A stretch of DNA of 64,000 nt, taken from the NCBI RefSeq assembly GCF_001886815.1, contig NZ_CP018099.1:4710501-4774500 (forward strand), in the 5' to 3' direction. The notes beneath the pieces were generated by a model. That model made no database searches. It was given only the letters and a program-made list of their open reading frames with translations, and was not told where the DNA came from. Source of the stretch: Caldithrix abyssi DSM 13497 (GTDB taxonomy: Bacteria > Calditrichota > Calditrichia > Calditrichales > Calditrichaceae). Every line of letters begins with the position of its first letter. Position 1 is the first letter of the stretch. A program made the translations under genes and the position numbers. Positions 9,674 through 17,566 of the stretch are shown piece after piece.

Positions 9674-9757
9674 CCGTTTCCTGCGCTGGTATTACCCAGA
9701 TCAGGTTCAAGGGGTCTGCTCTCAGCCTCTGGTTTTACCAGAAGCACCCCCACGGAC
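9674..9757 (-). promoter_or_regulatory. TPP riboswitch (THI element)
   Basis: Read on the minus strand, the region carries the conserved TPP aptamer blocks in order: GGGGGUGC, then CUGAGA, then ACCC, UGAACCUGAUCUGG and GUAAUACCAGCG. It lies about 80-165 nt upstream of the TonB receptor start. The aptamer 3' strand GCAGGAAA (plus 9677-9684) is perfectly complementary to UUUCCUGC in the terminator region (plus 9636-9643), giving an 8-bp antiterminator. TPP binding would hold GCAGGAAA in the P1 helix, free the terminator and switch off the thiamine uptake operon. Confidence 0.95.
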
Positions 9758-9785
9758 TGCTATTTTATTTTATAAAACGGTCCGG

Positions 9786-10229
9786 TTATTTTTCTCCCGT
9801 TTCTTCCTGAATCTTTTTAATTTCCTCCAGACGCGATTCGATTTCCGATTCGATTTGCAAAATTTCCTCTTTAATCTTTTCTTTCGATTCCTGGGCGCCG
9901 CCTTCGCCTTTATTTTTTAGATGTTGCTCCAGTTCGTTTTGAGTCAACTGAATCTCGTTGATAATGTTTTTAATATCGTCTAACAAAACGCTCAGCGTCT
10001 CGTGTTTTTTCAGGCCTTTGTAATCGTTGGCCGCCAGGTAGGGGAAAACGGTTTTACCCAACAGCTCATATTTTTTGCGTTTGCTAATTTTTAACTGGTG
10101 TAGTTCAAACTTTAGGCGGGCGGTTTTCCCGTAATCCTGTGCGATCTCTTTCAGGTTTTGAGCATTCCCTTTCGCGGCATCCAGCGTATCTTCTATTGCT
10201 TTACGAATCTTCGTCATTAAATCTGCCAT
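9786..10229 (-). CDS. Coiled-coil hypothetical protein
   Basis: About 147 residues from the chosen ATG at 10229, which has a GAGG ribosome-binding site 6 nt upstream; an in-frame ATG at 10292 would add 21 residues but has no such site and reaches into the divergent promoter region. The protein is hydrophilic and almost entirely helical, with charged heptads in the last 80 residues (long Glu/Lys-rich helices). It has no signal peptide or membrane segment. The N-terminal pattern of Lys/Ala-rich helices loosely resembles phasin or YtxH-like coiled-coil proteins, but I do not recognise a family. It is transcribed away from the response-regulator operon. Confidence 0.75.
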   Translation of the reverse strand: MADLMTKIRKAIEDTLDAAKGNAQNLKEIAQDYGKTARLKFELHQLKISKRKKYELLGKTVFPYLAANDYKGLKKHETLSVLLDDIKNIINEIQLTQNELEQHLKNKGEGGAQESKEKIKEEILQIESEIESRLEEIKKIQEETGEK

Positions 10230-10359
10230 GGCATCCTCACTTTTGCTTCGTTTTGTAGGAACAAAATTGCCAAATTTTAACTCAAAAATCAAATCTTTTG
10301 AATCATGCTTATTTTATGCCTATCTTTCAGCAAAAAAAGAACGCTAATAAGGATGCATC

Positions 10360-12138
10360 ATGGCTAACAGACGCACCGTTTTAATCGTTGACGACGAAGA
10401 GTCCATTCTTCAGTCTCTGCAGCGTATTTTTGAACTGTCGGGCGATTTTGAAGTGATTACCGCCCAGAATGTGGAAGAGGCCTGGAAAGCCATCAGCAAC
10501 ACCCTGCCCGACCTGATCATTTCTGACATTGCCATGCCCGAGGTTGACGGCATCGAGTTTTGCAAGATGATTCGCAACAACGAAATCACGCGCAACCTGC
10601 CATTCATCTTTTTAACGGCCAAGAGCGAGCGCCTGCTGGAGGGCATTAAAGCCGGCGGCGATGACTTTATTCTTAAGCCCTTTAACCTGGACGAGGTGAT
10701 GGCGAAAATCGAAGCCATTTTCCGTCGAATCAAGAACACGCGCGAGCTGGTGGTGCAGTTAAAGGGCACTCTGGAAGACTACTCCCTGGACGACATCTTG
10801 CAGCTCTGCCACGAAAAAAGCATTACCGGCGCGATCATTCTTTACAACCAGGGCGAAATGGGCAAAATCATGGTTGAAAAAGGCGAAATCAAAGATATCT
10901 TTTATTCCGATTTTTCGCCGACGCGCGCGCTGGATAACCTGCGCATGTGGAACAGCGGTCTGTTTGTCATTCGACCGATTGATATTGGCCTGAAACCGGA
11001 ATTAATCAAACGTAAAACGCCTAAACCTTCCAGCCCCAAATTAAACGAACTGATTCCCGTTGTGGAAGAAACGCTCTGGTGGGTGGGCCATCGCGATATT
11101 GACCAGCATCTGCAGGTGAACAGTTTCATCCGCGTTTTTGATTCCGGCGAAAAAAAGATCAACTTCCAGTTTTACGCGGGCTCCGATATCTATTTTGATC
11201 AACACAAAGAAAAAATCGTAAGTCTGCTGGGCAGTCTGAGCCATGTGCATGTGCTGGCCTTAACCAGCTCTTCGCCCGAGCTGACGCTCAACTTTCAAAA
11301 AATTCAGGAAGCCAATAAAAAACTGATCTACCTGACCAGCCGGCAGATCCTCGCTTATCTTAAACCGCTGGGCATTAATCCGCGTTATGTCAAGCCAACA
11401 GACCGCTTAAAAAACGATATTCTGAAGCTGGCCACCGATCATTCGCTACAAATCATCAAGGTGCCCTTTTCGCCGGAGCTGGAGTCGTTCATGATTTACG
11501 ACTTACAAACGCGTATTCTGTTTTCGGGAATTTTGTTCAGCTCGTTTATTGACGTGGCCCAGGCCAGCCGCCTTTACGCGCTGGAAGAAGACTGGGACGT
11601 GGTGCGCAAGTTTCATCAGGCAAATATTCCCACGGGCAATGTTTTAAAATATGCCATTGATCAGGTAAAAAAATTAACGCCGGCGCCTTTAATCATCGCT
11701 CCACAGTTTGGGCTGATCTGGCGCGGACTGACCGTAAGCCAGTTTTTAGAACGCATCTACTATCTGGAAACCGGCGCCGACCTGATGGTTAACCAGAATA
11801 GTTTTTCGCAGGTCAACAAGATCATTGAAGCCTGCAACCAGCTCATCGTCCATGTGCAGCAACTGTTTCCCTTTTCGTGGATCGAAGGCAAAATGCGTCA
11901 GGATCCCTTTTTAATGGCCCGTTGCGAGTTAGGCAATGAAAAAATCAGCAAAATTTTTGGCAACCCCGAGCAATTTTTCGAACGTTTTCTGGCCAATCTG
12001 ATGCGCGGCGAAGACGACCACATTGCCGGACAAATTCAAATCTTTGCCAATAAAATCGCCCGCGAACACGAACTCGTCGATGTTTTACAGGAATCTAACT
12101 CGAACAACGGAATGAACGAATTTTTCAGAAATGTCTGA
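10360..12138 (+). CDS. Response regulator: REC domain, DUF4388 (PATAN) domain, large C-terminal region
   Basis: A 592-residue protein. Residues 5-120 are a receiver domain with the acidic pair D11/D12, phospho-acceptor D56 (SDIAMP), T85 and K106 (LKPF). Residues about 134-215 match the DUF4388/PATAN pattern (LEDYSLDDILQLCHEKSITG, then GEIKDIFYSD). PATAN domains are known in PatA and in phototaxis regulators. The remaining 370 residues are soluble and unassigned. There is no DNA-binding domain, so output is probably by protein contact. The gene overlaps the downstream glycosyltransferase by 8 bp, which ties it to the pterin-type cluster. A ribosome-binding site AAGGA precedes the ATG. Confidence 0.88.
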   Translation: MANRRTVLIVDDEESILQSLQRIFELSGDFEVITAQNVEEAWKAISNTLPDLIISDIAMPEVDGIEFCKMIRNNEITRNLPFIFLTAKSERLLEGIKAGGDDFILKPFNLDEVMAKIEAIFRRIKNTRELVVQLKGTLEDYSLDDILQLCHEKSITGAIILYNQGEMGKIMVEKGEIKDIFYSDFSPTRALDNLRMWNSGLFVIRPIDIGLKPELIKRKTPKPSSPKLNELIPVVEETLWWVGHRDIDQHLQVNSFIRVFDSGEKKINFQFYAGSDIYFDQHKEKIVSLLGSLSHVHVLALTSSSPELTLNFQKIQEANKKLIYLTSRQILAYLKPLGINPRYVKPTDRLKNDILKLATDHSLQIIKVPFSPELESFMIYDLQTRILFSGILFSSFIDVAQASRLYALEEDWDVVRKFHQANIPTGNVLKYAIDQVKKLTPAPLIIAPQFGLIWRGLTVSQFLERIYYLETGADLMVNQNSFSQVNKIIEACNQLIVHVQQLFPFSWIEGKMRQDPFLMARCELGNEKISKIFGNPEQFFERFLANLMRGEDDHIAGQIQIFANKIAREHELVDVLQESNSNNGMNEFFRNV

Positions 12139-13225
12139 TTTGCGCCCCTTAAAGATCGCGATGCTCACTTCGTTTCCGCTCGATTTAACTGTCGGTTCGG
12201 GCGTGGTGCGCATGATTCTCGGTTACGCGGCAGCCTTTCAAAAAGCAGGATACCACGTTCAAATTTTCCATCCCTCTTTTCGGGGCGACTCCTACTTAAA
12301 TATTGCTCTGCGGCGGTTAAAATTCAACCGCGCCCTGGCCGCACAGCGTTTTGAGGAGTTCGATCTGGTCATTGGCAGCGATTTTGACGGCTACGCCCTG
12401 AAGCGTTTAACAGCGCCCAAAGTGGTTTTGAACGCCGGCATCCTGGCCGATATTATTCGCTTTGAGCGCGGGAAAATCGCACGCATTCTACAGCATCTCG
12501 CCCGGCGCGAATGCCAGAACGTTCAAAGCGCCGCCCTGACCGTTGTGCCCTCGCATTACACCGCCCGACGCCTTCATCAGCTTTACAAAACACCTGCCAG
12601 CCGCATTGCCGTCATTCCGCTGGGCATCGACCTCGAACAATGGCGGCAATGGAAGAACGCCTGCCAGCCGCTTTCTCTGAAAGAAACCGTCATTCTGTCT
12701 GTGGCCCGCCAGTATCCGCGAAAGGGCATTAAAGATTTGATTCTGGCCTTTAAAAAAACAGTCGCCAGAGTTGACAATGTGCGTTTAATTGTAGTGGGCG
12801 GCGGACCGCAAGCAGAAGCAAACCGATCGCTGGCCCGGCAGTTGAATCTTACCGGCAAAATCACCTTTGTCGGCGACCTTAAAGATCAAACGCAGCTGGC
12901 CGGTTATTACCGTAGCGCGCACATCTTTTGCCTGCCCAGCTATCACGAAACGTTTGGCCTGGTGTTTTTAGAAGCCATGTACTTTGGCCTGCCCATCGTC
13001 GCCTATGCTTCCACAGCCATACCAGAGGTTGTAACCCCGGAACAGGGATTGTTGTGCCCCCCAGGCGATATTGATTCTTTGAGTGAAAAATTGCTAACTT
13101 TAATTGGCAGCGCTAAATTACGAAACAAAATGGGAGCCAGCGGCAAAGAGCGCGTAAAACAATTTAGCTGGCAAAACTCGGCCGCTCAACTGCTAAAGCG
13201 CGCCAATTTTTTCGGGAATAGATAG
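12131..13225 (+). CDS. GT4-family glycosyltransferase
   Basis: A 364-residue retaining glycosyltransferase of the GT-B fold. The C-terminal nucleotide-sugar domain is clear: ILSVARQYPRKGIKDLI, VVGGGPQ, then HETFGLVFLEAMYFGLPIVA, which contains the E-x7-E motif of family GT4. It overlaps the response regulator by 8 bp and ends 51 bp before the first pterin-synthase gene on the same strand. GT4 enzymes make lipopolysaccharide, glycolipids and also pteridine glycosides (the biopterin glucosyltransferases of cyanobacteria belong to this family). The neighbourhood makes a pterin acceptor plausible, but the acceptor cannot be read from sequence. Confidence 0.88.
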   Translation: MSDLRPLKIAMLTSFPLDLTVGSGVVRMILGYAAAFQKAGYHVQIFHPSFRGDSYLNIALRRLKFNRALAAQRFEEFDLVIGSDFDGYALKRLTAPKVVLNAGILADIIRFERGKIARILQHLARRECQNVQSAALTVVPSHYTARRLHQLYKTPASRIAVIPLGIDLEQWRQWKNACQPLSLKETVILSVARQYPRKGIKDLILAFKKTVARVDNVRLIVVGGGPQAEANRSLARQLNLTGKITFVGDLKDQTQLAGYYRSAHIFCLPSYHETFGLVFLEAMYFGLPIVAYASTAIPEVVTPEQGLLCPPGDIDSLSEKLLTLIGSAKLRNKMGASGKERVKQFSWQNSAAQLLKRANFFGNR

Positions 13226-13275
13226 CTCCTGATTACCGTTACATGGTACAATTAAAACAATAATACAGGAAGGCG

Positions 13276-13701
13276 ATGAAACAGGTTACCATTTCTAAAA
13301 AATTCGAGTTTTCGGCCAGTCATCGTTACTGGAACGCCGAATGGTCGGAAGAAAAAAACAACGAAGTTTTTGGTTTGTGCACCAGCCCTTACGGCCACGG
13401 CCACAATTATGAACTGCACGTTACGGTCAGCGGAAAGGTAGATCCGGTAACGGGCATGATCATCAATCTTTCAACGCTAAAAAAAATTGCCGGGAAAATT
13501 GTGGATCAGTTTGACCACAAATTCTTAAATCTGGATACGCCTTATTTTAAAGATCGCATCCCCACTACAGAAAACATTGCGCTGGTTTTGTTCGACCTTC
13601 TGGATGAACAAATCCGCAAGGAAAACGGCATCAAGCTGGAACGAATTCGCCTTTACGAAAGGCATGATCTTTATGTGGATGTCTGGCGGGAGGAAGAATG
13701 A
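13276..13701 (+). CDS. 6-pyruvoyl-tetrahydropterin synthase / QueD family protein 1
   Basis: A 141-residue PTPS-family enzyme. The Zn ligands H16 (SASH), H41 and H43 (GHGHNY) are present, with catalytic Cys35 (FGLCTSP), the D80-H81 pair (QFDHKFLN) and E129 (LYERH), which binds the pterin ring in the family. PTPS acts on 7,8-dihydroneopterin triphosphate to give 6-pyruvoyl-tetrahydropterin; QueD relatives make carboxytetrahydropterin for queuosine. The ATG follows an AGGAAGG site. It overlaps the second PTPS-like gene by 4 bp (ATGA), and GTP cyclohydrolase I, which supplies the substrate, follows. Confidence 0.93.
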   Translation: MKQVTISKKFEFSASHRYWNAEWSEEKNNEVFGLCTSPYGHGHNYELHVTVSGKVDPVTGMIINLSTLKKIAGKIVDQFDHKFLNLDTPYFKDRIPTTENIALVLFDLLDEQIRKENGIKLERIRLYERHDLYVDVWREEE

Positions 13702-14114
13702 GCCGTCGACAGATCAGCCTGTCTAAAGTTTACACTTTTAGCGCCGCGCATCGTTTACACGCGCCGCAAAAAGACGACGATTTTAACCGACGGATTTACG
13801 ACAAATGCAACAACCCCAACGGCCACGGCCACGACTACTACCTGGAGGTTACGGTGCGAGGGGCGGTTGACGAACAAAGCGGCATGATCATCCCTTTACC
13901 GACGCTGGACAGCGCGGTTCACTCGGTAATCGATCCGCTGGAGCACCGCCATTTCGATCTTGAAATCGACTATTTTAAAACGCGGCGCAGCACCGGCGAA
14001 GAAATCATTCAATTTTTGTGGCAGGAGCTCGAAAAATATTTAGGGAACAAACTTTTCAAGATTAAATTATGGGAAACGAACAACAACTATTTTGAACTGG
14101 AAAGGAAAGCCTGA
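13698..14114 (+). CDS. 6-pyruvoyl-tetrahydropterin synthase / QueD family protein 2
   Basis: A 138-residue paralogue of the preceding gene, translationally coupled to it by an ATGA overlap. Zn ligands H18, H43 and H45 and the catalytic Cys37 (DKCNNPNGHGHDY) are kept, and E126 occupies the pterin-anchoring position (LWETN). The usual Asp-His catalytic pair is replaced by E82-H83 (PLEHRHFD). The two proteins differ enough to be separate subunits or enzymes, for example a heteromer, or one PTPS and one QueD-like activity. The substitution is visible; its effect on activity is unknown. Confidence 0.92.
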   Translation: MSRRQISLSKVYTFSAAHRLHAPQKDDDFNRRIYDKCNNPNGHGHDYYLEVTVRGAVDEQSGMIIPLPTLDSAVHSVIDPLEHRHFDLEIDYFKTRRSTGEEIIQFLWQELEKYLGNKLFKIKLWETNNNYFELERKA

Positions 14115-14117
14115 AAA

Positions 14118-14690
14118 ATGAAAAGTATGGAAGAAGCCGTTCGTCAAATTTTGCTGGGCATTGGCGAGGATCCGGAACGCCAGGGATTGAAAAATACGCC
14201 GTTCCGCGTGGCTAAAATGTTTCGCGAAGTAACCAAAGGCTACCAGGCCGATCCCCAAAAAATCATTAACAATGCTATTTTTGATGTTGATTACGATGAG
14301 ATGGTGGTGGTGGCCAACATCGAATATTACAGCCTGTGCGAACACCATTTGCTGCCTTTTTTTGGCGTGGTTCATGTGGGCTACATTCCGCGCGGCAAAG
14401 TGGTGGGGCTGAGCAAGATTCCGCGCATTGTGGACATGTTTGCCCGTCGCCTGCAAATTCAGGAAAAAATGACGCTGGAAATCGCCCACCTGTTAAACGA
14501 CGCGTTAGACCCCGACGGCGTTGGCGTTGTGGTAGAAGGCCAACACATGTGCATGATGATGCGCGGCGTTCAAAAAGACAAAGCTAAAATGATCACCTCG
14601 GCCATGCTCGGCTCGTTTAAAGACGACGAAAAGACACGCGCCGAATTTTTAAGCCTGATAAGGAGTCCTCGCGTTGAAGCCCCCTATTGA
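14118..14690 (+). CDS. folE: GTP cyclohydrolase I
   Basis: A 190-residue enzyme that converts GTP to 7,8-dihydroneopterin triphosphate, the entry step for folate, biopterin and queuosine. The Zn ligands C74, H77 (CEHHLLPF) and C145 ([10 protein letters not shown]) are present, as is the [20 protein letters not shown] core. Length is typical of the bacterial FolE core. It starts 3 bp after the second PTPS gene and overlaps the SDR gene by 17 bp, so it belongs to a tight pterin operon rather than a folate operon; no other folate gene is nearby. Confidence 0.96.
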   Translation: MKSMEEAVRQILLGIGEDPERQGLKNTPFRVAKMFREVTKGYQADPQKIINNAIFDVDYDEMVVVANIEYYSLCEHHLLPFFGVVHVGYIPRGKVVGLSKIPRIVDMFARRLQIQEKMTLEIAHLLNDALDPDGVGVVVEGQHMCMMMRGVQKDKAKMITSAMLGSFKDDEKTRAEFLSLIRSPRVEAPY

Positions 14691-15387
14691 TCCATGGATT
14701 CTCATTACCGGAGCCACTAAAGGAATTGGCCTGGCCACTACCAGGCGACTGGCAGCCGCCGGCTGGAACCTCATTTTGATTGCCAGAAGCGAATCGCGCT
14801 TAAGCGAATTGAGCCATCAAATTCACGTGACAGGCGGCAAGGTGCAATGGTTTAAAGCAGACCTGACCTGCGCCCATGATCTAAATCAACTGGGCGACTG
14901 GATAAAATCTAAACAGATGAAGCTTAAAGCCGCCGTGCTCAACGCCGGAATCGCCAAAACCGGCCGGGCGCTGGAAATGCCGTTAAACGACTGGCGTCAG
15001 TTAATGGAAACCAATCTGCTGGCGCCGGTTGCCCTTTTACAGGTTTTAAAAGAGTTTTTTACCGATTACGCGCAGATTATCTTCATTAACTCCGTTGCCG
15101 GTAAAACAGTTTTTCCAGAATGGGGCGCTTACGCCGCTTCTAAATTTGCCCTGCGCGCCCTGGCCGAAACGTTGCGTCTTGAACTCGCTCCGCAGAAAAT
15201 CCGCGTTTCGTCCGTTTTTCCCGCCTCGGTTAACACCCCGCTGCACGACCGCCTGGGGTTGAACTGGGACCGCCAGAACATGCTGCAGCCCGAGGATGTG
15301 GCCCGTGGCGTGGAATGGGCGCTAAACGCTCCGCAGCACGTCAACTTGAATGAAATTTCACTGGAAAATTTGAACGGCCTCTTTTAA
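14674..15387 (+). CDS. Short-chain dehydrogenase/reductase, candidate sepiapterin-reductase-like enzyme
   Basis: A 237-residue classical SDR. The nucleotide motif is TGATKGIG near residues 12-19, LNAGIAK follows at the structural Asn-Ala-Gly position, and the catalytic Ser and YAASK tetrad residues lie at about 143-160. The TTG start is chosen because an AAGGAG site inside folE sits 8 nt upstream and the nearby ATG at 14694 is out of frame. The position after GTP cyclohydrolase and PTPS matches the third step of tetrahydrobiopterin synthesis (sepiapterin reductase), but SDR sequences do not reveal their substrate, so this is inference from context. Confidence 0.85.
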   Translation: MKPPIDPWILITGATKGIGLATTRRLAAAGWNLILIARSESRLSELSHQIHVTGGKVQWFKADLTCAHDLNQLGDWIKSKQMKLKAAVLNAGIAKTGRALEMPLNDWRQLMETNLLAPVALLQVLKEFFTDYAQIIFINSVAGKTVFPEWGAYAASKFALRALAETLRLELAPQKIRVSSVFPASVNTPLHDRLGLNWDRQNMLQPEDVARGVEWALNAPQHVNLNEISLENLNGLF

Positions 15388-15439
15388 AACACTTAGCTCA
15401 AAAGATCAAACGCTTTAGCGTGCGAATATTTTTGTAATG

Positions 15440-15565
15440 CTGGGTTGGTTAAATGGTTAATTGGTTGAATGGTTGAATGGTTGAATGGTTAAATGGTTAG
15501 TCTGTCATTCAAATCTGTTTCTGAAAATGTAGCGAATTCCTACCACCGTTTATGTAGGGGCGTGG
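15440..15565 (+). repeat. Dispersed repeat copy with octamer minisatellite
   Basis: Bases 15447-15500 are nearly seven copies of the 8-bp unit GGTTGAAT with variants GGTTAAAT and GGTTAATT. The following 60 bases (from TCTGTCATTCAAATCTG to GTAGGGGCG) reappear as an inverted, diverged copy at 59221-59283, where the octamer tract is also adjacent. It is therefore one member of a composite repeat family. Confidence 0.85.
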
Positions 15566-15668
15566 GAGGTAAAGTCTGTTGCACAAAACGATGTTCCTCT
15601 CTTTCTATTCTTTGCTGCGCCTAAAAAAATCCCCCAAAAAAGGTGAAATTAATTATCATCACAATTAT

Positions 15669-15697
15669 TTGATTTAAAACACAATATTTCGTATTCT
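15669..15697 (+). promoter_or_regulatory. Probable sigma-70-type promoter of the trpR-like operon
   Basis: TTGATT at 15669-15674 and TATTCT at 15692-15697 are separated by 17 bp. The predicted transcription start falls within or just before the palindromic operator at 15702-15719, which would suit repression. The element match is moderate. Confidence 0.45.
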
Positions 15698-15701
15698 TTT
15701 C

Positions 15702-15719
15702 GTTACTATTAATAGTAAC
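15702..15719 (+). promoter_or_regulatory. TrpR-type operator (perfect palindrome)
   Basis: GTTACTATTAATAGTAAC is a perfect 18-bp palindrome 21 bp upstream of the TrpR-like start codon. It resembles the E. coli trp operator consensus GTACTAGTTAACTAGTAC in length, symmetry and the ACTA/TAGT arms. A further half site, GTTACT, follows at 15721. It is the likely site for autoregulation and control of trpB2. Confidence 0.8.
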
Positions 15720-15740
15720 AGTTACTGTGGAGAGAAACGA

Positions 15741-16019
15741 GTGGACAAACATTTTTCTGAAATCTGTGAATTTTTAGCAAAAACCGACGATGCTAAAACC
15801 ATTGCCAGATTTTTAGAGAGTCTGTTGACCCCTAAAGAAGTAAAAACGCTTTCGTCGCGCTGGCAAATTGTTAAACTGTTAGATCAAGGCGTGCCGCAGC
15901 GCAAAATTGCCAAAGACCTTCATTTAAGTCTGTGCAAAATAACCAGGGGGTCTAAAGAGCTGAAGAAGCGCAATTCCATTTTAAAAAAAGCAATCAGTCA
16001 ATATCAAACGGATGGTTAA
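15741..16019 (+). CDS. TrpR/YerC-family transcriptional repressor
   Basis: A 92-residue all-helical DNA-binding protein. The segment from LLTPKEVKTLSSRWQIVKLL through the helix-turn-helix QRKIAKDLHLSLCKITRGS to ELKKRN matches the TrpR core, including the invariant ITRGS and the LTP-x-E helix start. TrpR proteins bind tryptophan as corepressor. The GTG start has a GGAGAG site 6 nt upstream. A TrpR-like operator lies just upstream and trpB2 begins 22 bp downstream, so the protein probably represses its own operon when tryptophan is abundant. Whether it senses tryptophan itself is inferred. Confidence 0.9.
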   Translation: MDKHFSEICEFLAKTDDAKTIARFLESLLTPKEVKTLSSRWQIVKLLDQGVPQRKIAKDLHLSLCKITRGSKELKKRNSILKKAISQYQTDG

Positions 16020-16041
16020 TCTTTAAAATTAAGGAGGATCA

Positions 16042-17406
16042 ATGCAAGTAAAAGTCGTTCTAAACGAAGATGAAATGCCGCGTCAATGGTACAACCTGGC
16101 GCCCGATTTGCCCACGCCCGTTCCGCCGCCGCTGGGTCCGGACGGCAAACCGATTTCGCCGGATATGCTGGCGCCCGTTTTCCCCATGAACCTGATTGAA
16201 CAGGAAGTCAGTCAGGAGCGCTGGATTGACATTCCCGAAGAAGTGCTCGCGCTTTTGTACCGCTGGCGTCCAACGCCGCTGCATCGCGCGTACGCTCTGG
16301 AAAAATTTTTAGGCACGCCGGCTAAAATTTACTACAAAAACGAAAGCGTTTCGCCTCCGGGTAGCCATAAGCCCAACACAGCCGTTGTTCAGGCCTGGTA
16401 CAACAAACAATTTGGCATCGAAAAATTGACCACGGAAACCGGCGCCGGTCAGTGGGGCAGCGCCCTTTCCTTTGCCGGAGCCCTGGTGGGGCTGGAAATC
16501 AAAGTGTACATGGTGCGCATTAGCTTTGATCAGAAACCGTTCCGCAAAATTATGATGGAAACCTGGGGCGGTAAATGCATTCCCAGTCCCAGTCCTTACA
16601 CCAAAACCGGTCGTAAAATTCTCAAAGAGCAACCAGATACGCCTGGCAGCCTCGGCATCGCCATCAGCGAAGCCATTGAAGAGGCCGTGACCGATCCTTC
16701 GGGCAAAACGCGCTACTCGTTAGGCAGCGTGTTGAACCACGTAATGCTGCATCAGACCATCATCGGTCTGGAAGTGAAAAAGCAGCTGGAAAAAATCGGC
16801 GAAAAGAAGGTAGATGTGGTCATCGGCTGCGCCGGCGGCGGCAGCAACTTTGCCGGATTGGCCTTCCCCTTTATGTACGACAAAATCAACGGCGCCGAGA
16901 TCGACATCATTCCTGTAGAGCCGGCATCCTGCCCGACCATGACGCGCGCGCCGTACGTTTACGATTTTGGCGACACCGCGGAAATGACGCCGTTGCTGCC
17001 CATGCACTCACTGGGCCACGCCTTTATTCCTCCGCCCATTCACGCCGGCGGTTTGCGTTATCACGGCATCGCGCCCCTGGTAAGCGGAGCGATTAACGAC
17101 GGGCTGGCCACGCCCAAAGCGCTGCACCAGTTAGAATGCTACGAAGCGGCCGTGACCTTTGCCCGCACCGAAGGCATTATCGTGGCGCCAGAAACCAGCC
17201 ACGCCGTTGCCGCGGCCATTCAGGAAGCCAAAAAAGCCAAAGAAGAAGGCAAGGAAAAGGTCATCCTCTTTAACCTGAGCGGTCACGGCTTAATGGACCT
17301 GACAGGCTATCAAAAATATTTTGAAGGCGAACTGCAGGACTACGCTTTGCCCGACGAAGAGATGCAGAAATTCCTGAAAGTGCTGGATGGTTTACCCAAA
17401 CCGTAA
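16042..17406 (+). CDS. TrpB2-type tryptophan synthase beta chain
   Basis: A 454-residue PLP enzyme of the TrpB2 branch, longer than the usual 390-400 residue TrpB1 with an N-terminal extension containing [11 protein letters not shown]. The PLP lysine is K110 in GSHKPNTA, followed by ETGAGQWG and the phosphate-binding GCAGGGSNF loop. It condenses indole with serine (or phosphoserine in some TrpB2 enzymes). TrpB2 lacks the residues for channelling with TrpA and often works alone, as an indole-salvage enzyme. No trpA is adjacent. An AAGGAGG site precedes the ATG, and the gene is cotranscribed with the TrpR-like repressor. Confidence 0.95.
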   Translation: MQVKVVLNEDEMPRQWYNLAPDLPTPVPPPLGPDGKPISPDMLAPVFPMNLIEQEVSQERWIDIPEEVLALLYRWRPTPLHRAYALEKFLGTPAKIYYKNESVSPPGSHKPNTAVVQAWYNKQFGIEKLTTETGAGQWGSALSFAGALVGLEIKVYMVRISFDQKPFRKIMMETWGGKCIPSPSPYTKTGRKILKEQPDTPGSLGIAISEAIEEAVTDPSGKTRYSLGSVLNHVMLHQTIIGLEVKKQLEKIGEKKVDVVIGCAGGGSNFAGLAFPFMYDKINGAEIDIIPVEPASCPTMTRAPYVYDFGDTAEMTPLLPMHSLGHAFIPPPIHAGGLRYHGIAPLVSGAINDGLATPKALHQLECYEAAVTFARTEGIIVAPETSHAVAAAIQEAKKAKEEGKEKVILFNLSGHGLMDLTGYQKYFEGELQDYALPDEEMQKFLKVLDGLPKP

Positions 17407-17433
17407 ACGAGTTCATAACGTGCTTAACGGATC

Positions 17434-17470
17434 GGAACGCAGGAAACAAAATCCTGCGTTCCTTATTTTT
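17434..17470 (+). terminator. Intrinsic terminator after trpB2
   Basis: The arms GGAACGCAGGA (17434-17444) and TCCTGCGTTCC (17452-17462) form a perfect 11-bp stem with a 7-nt loop, followed by TTATTTTT. It ends the trpR-trpB2 transcript. Confidence 0.9.
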
Positions 17471-17566
17471 GTGGGTGTCTCAAAGTCGACGTCAAATGAA
17501 TATTTATAAAAAAATACATTGTCTTTAACTTTTGGAACAGGCCCTTTAATTTAGGAGAACAAATAC

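Larger units (their letters stand above)
15388..15740. other. Intergenic region with repeat copy and trpR promoter
   Basis: No gene is supported here. The first 50 bases hold nothing I recognise. From about 15440 to 15565 lies a copy of the dispersed repeat family, then an AT-rich stretch with the promoter and operator of the TrpR-like gene. Confidence 0.7.

Noticed and set aside
9657-9920. 87-codon plus-strand open frame across the riboswitch
   Set aside because: It runs antisense to the TPP aptamer and to the coiled-coil gene, and both of those are better supported.
13276-14690. Queuosine (queC-queD-queE) operon
   Set aside because: Only QueD-like and FolE proteins are present; QueC, QueE and QueF are not adjacent, and an SDR and GT are. 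It remains possible as an alternative use of the PTPS-like proteins.
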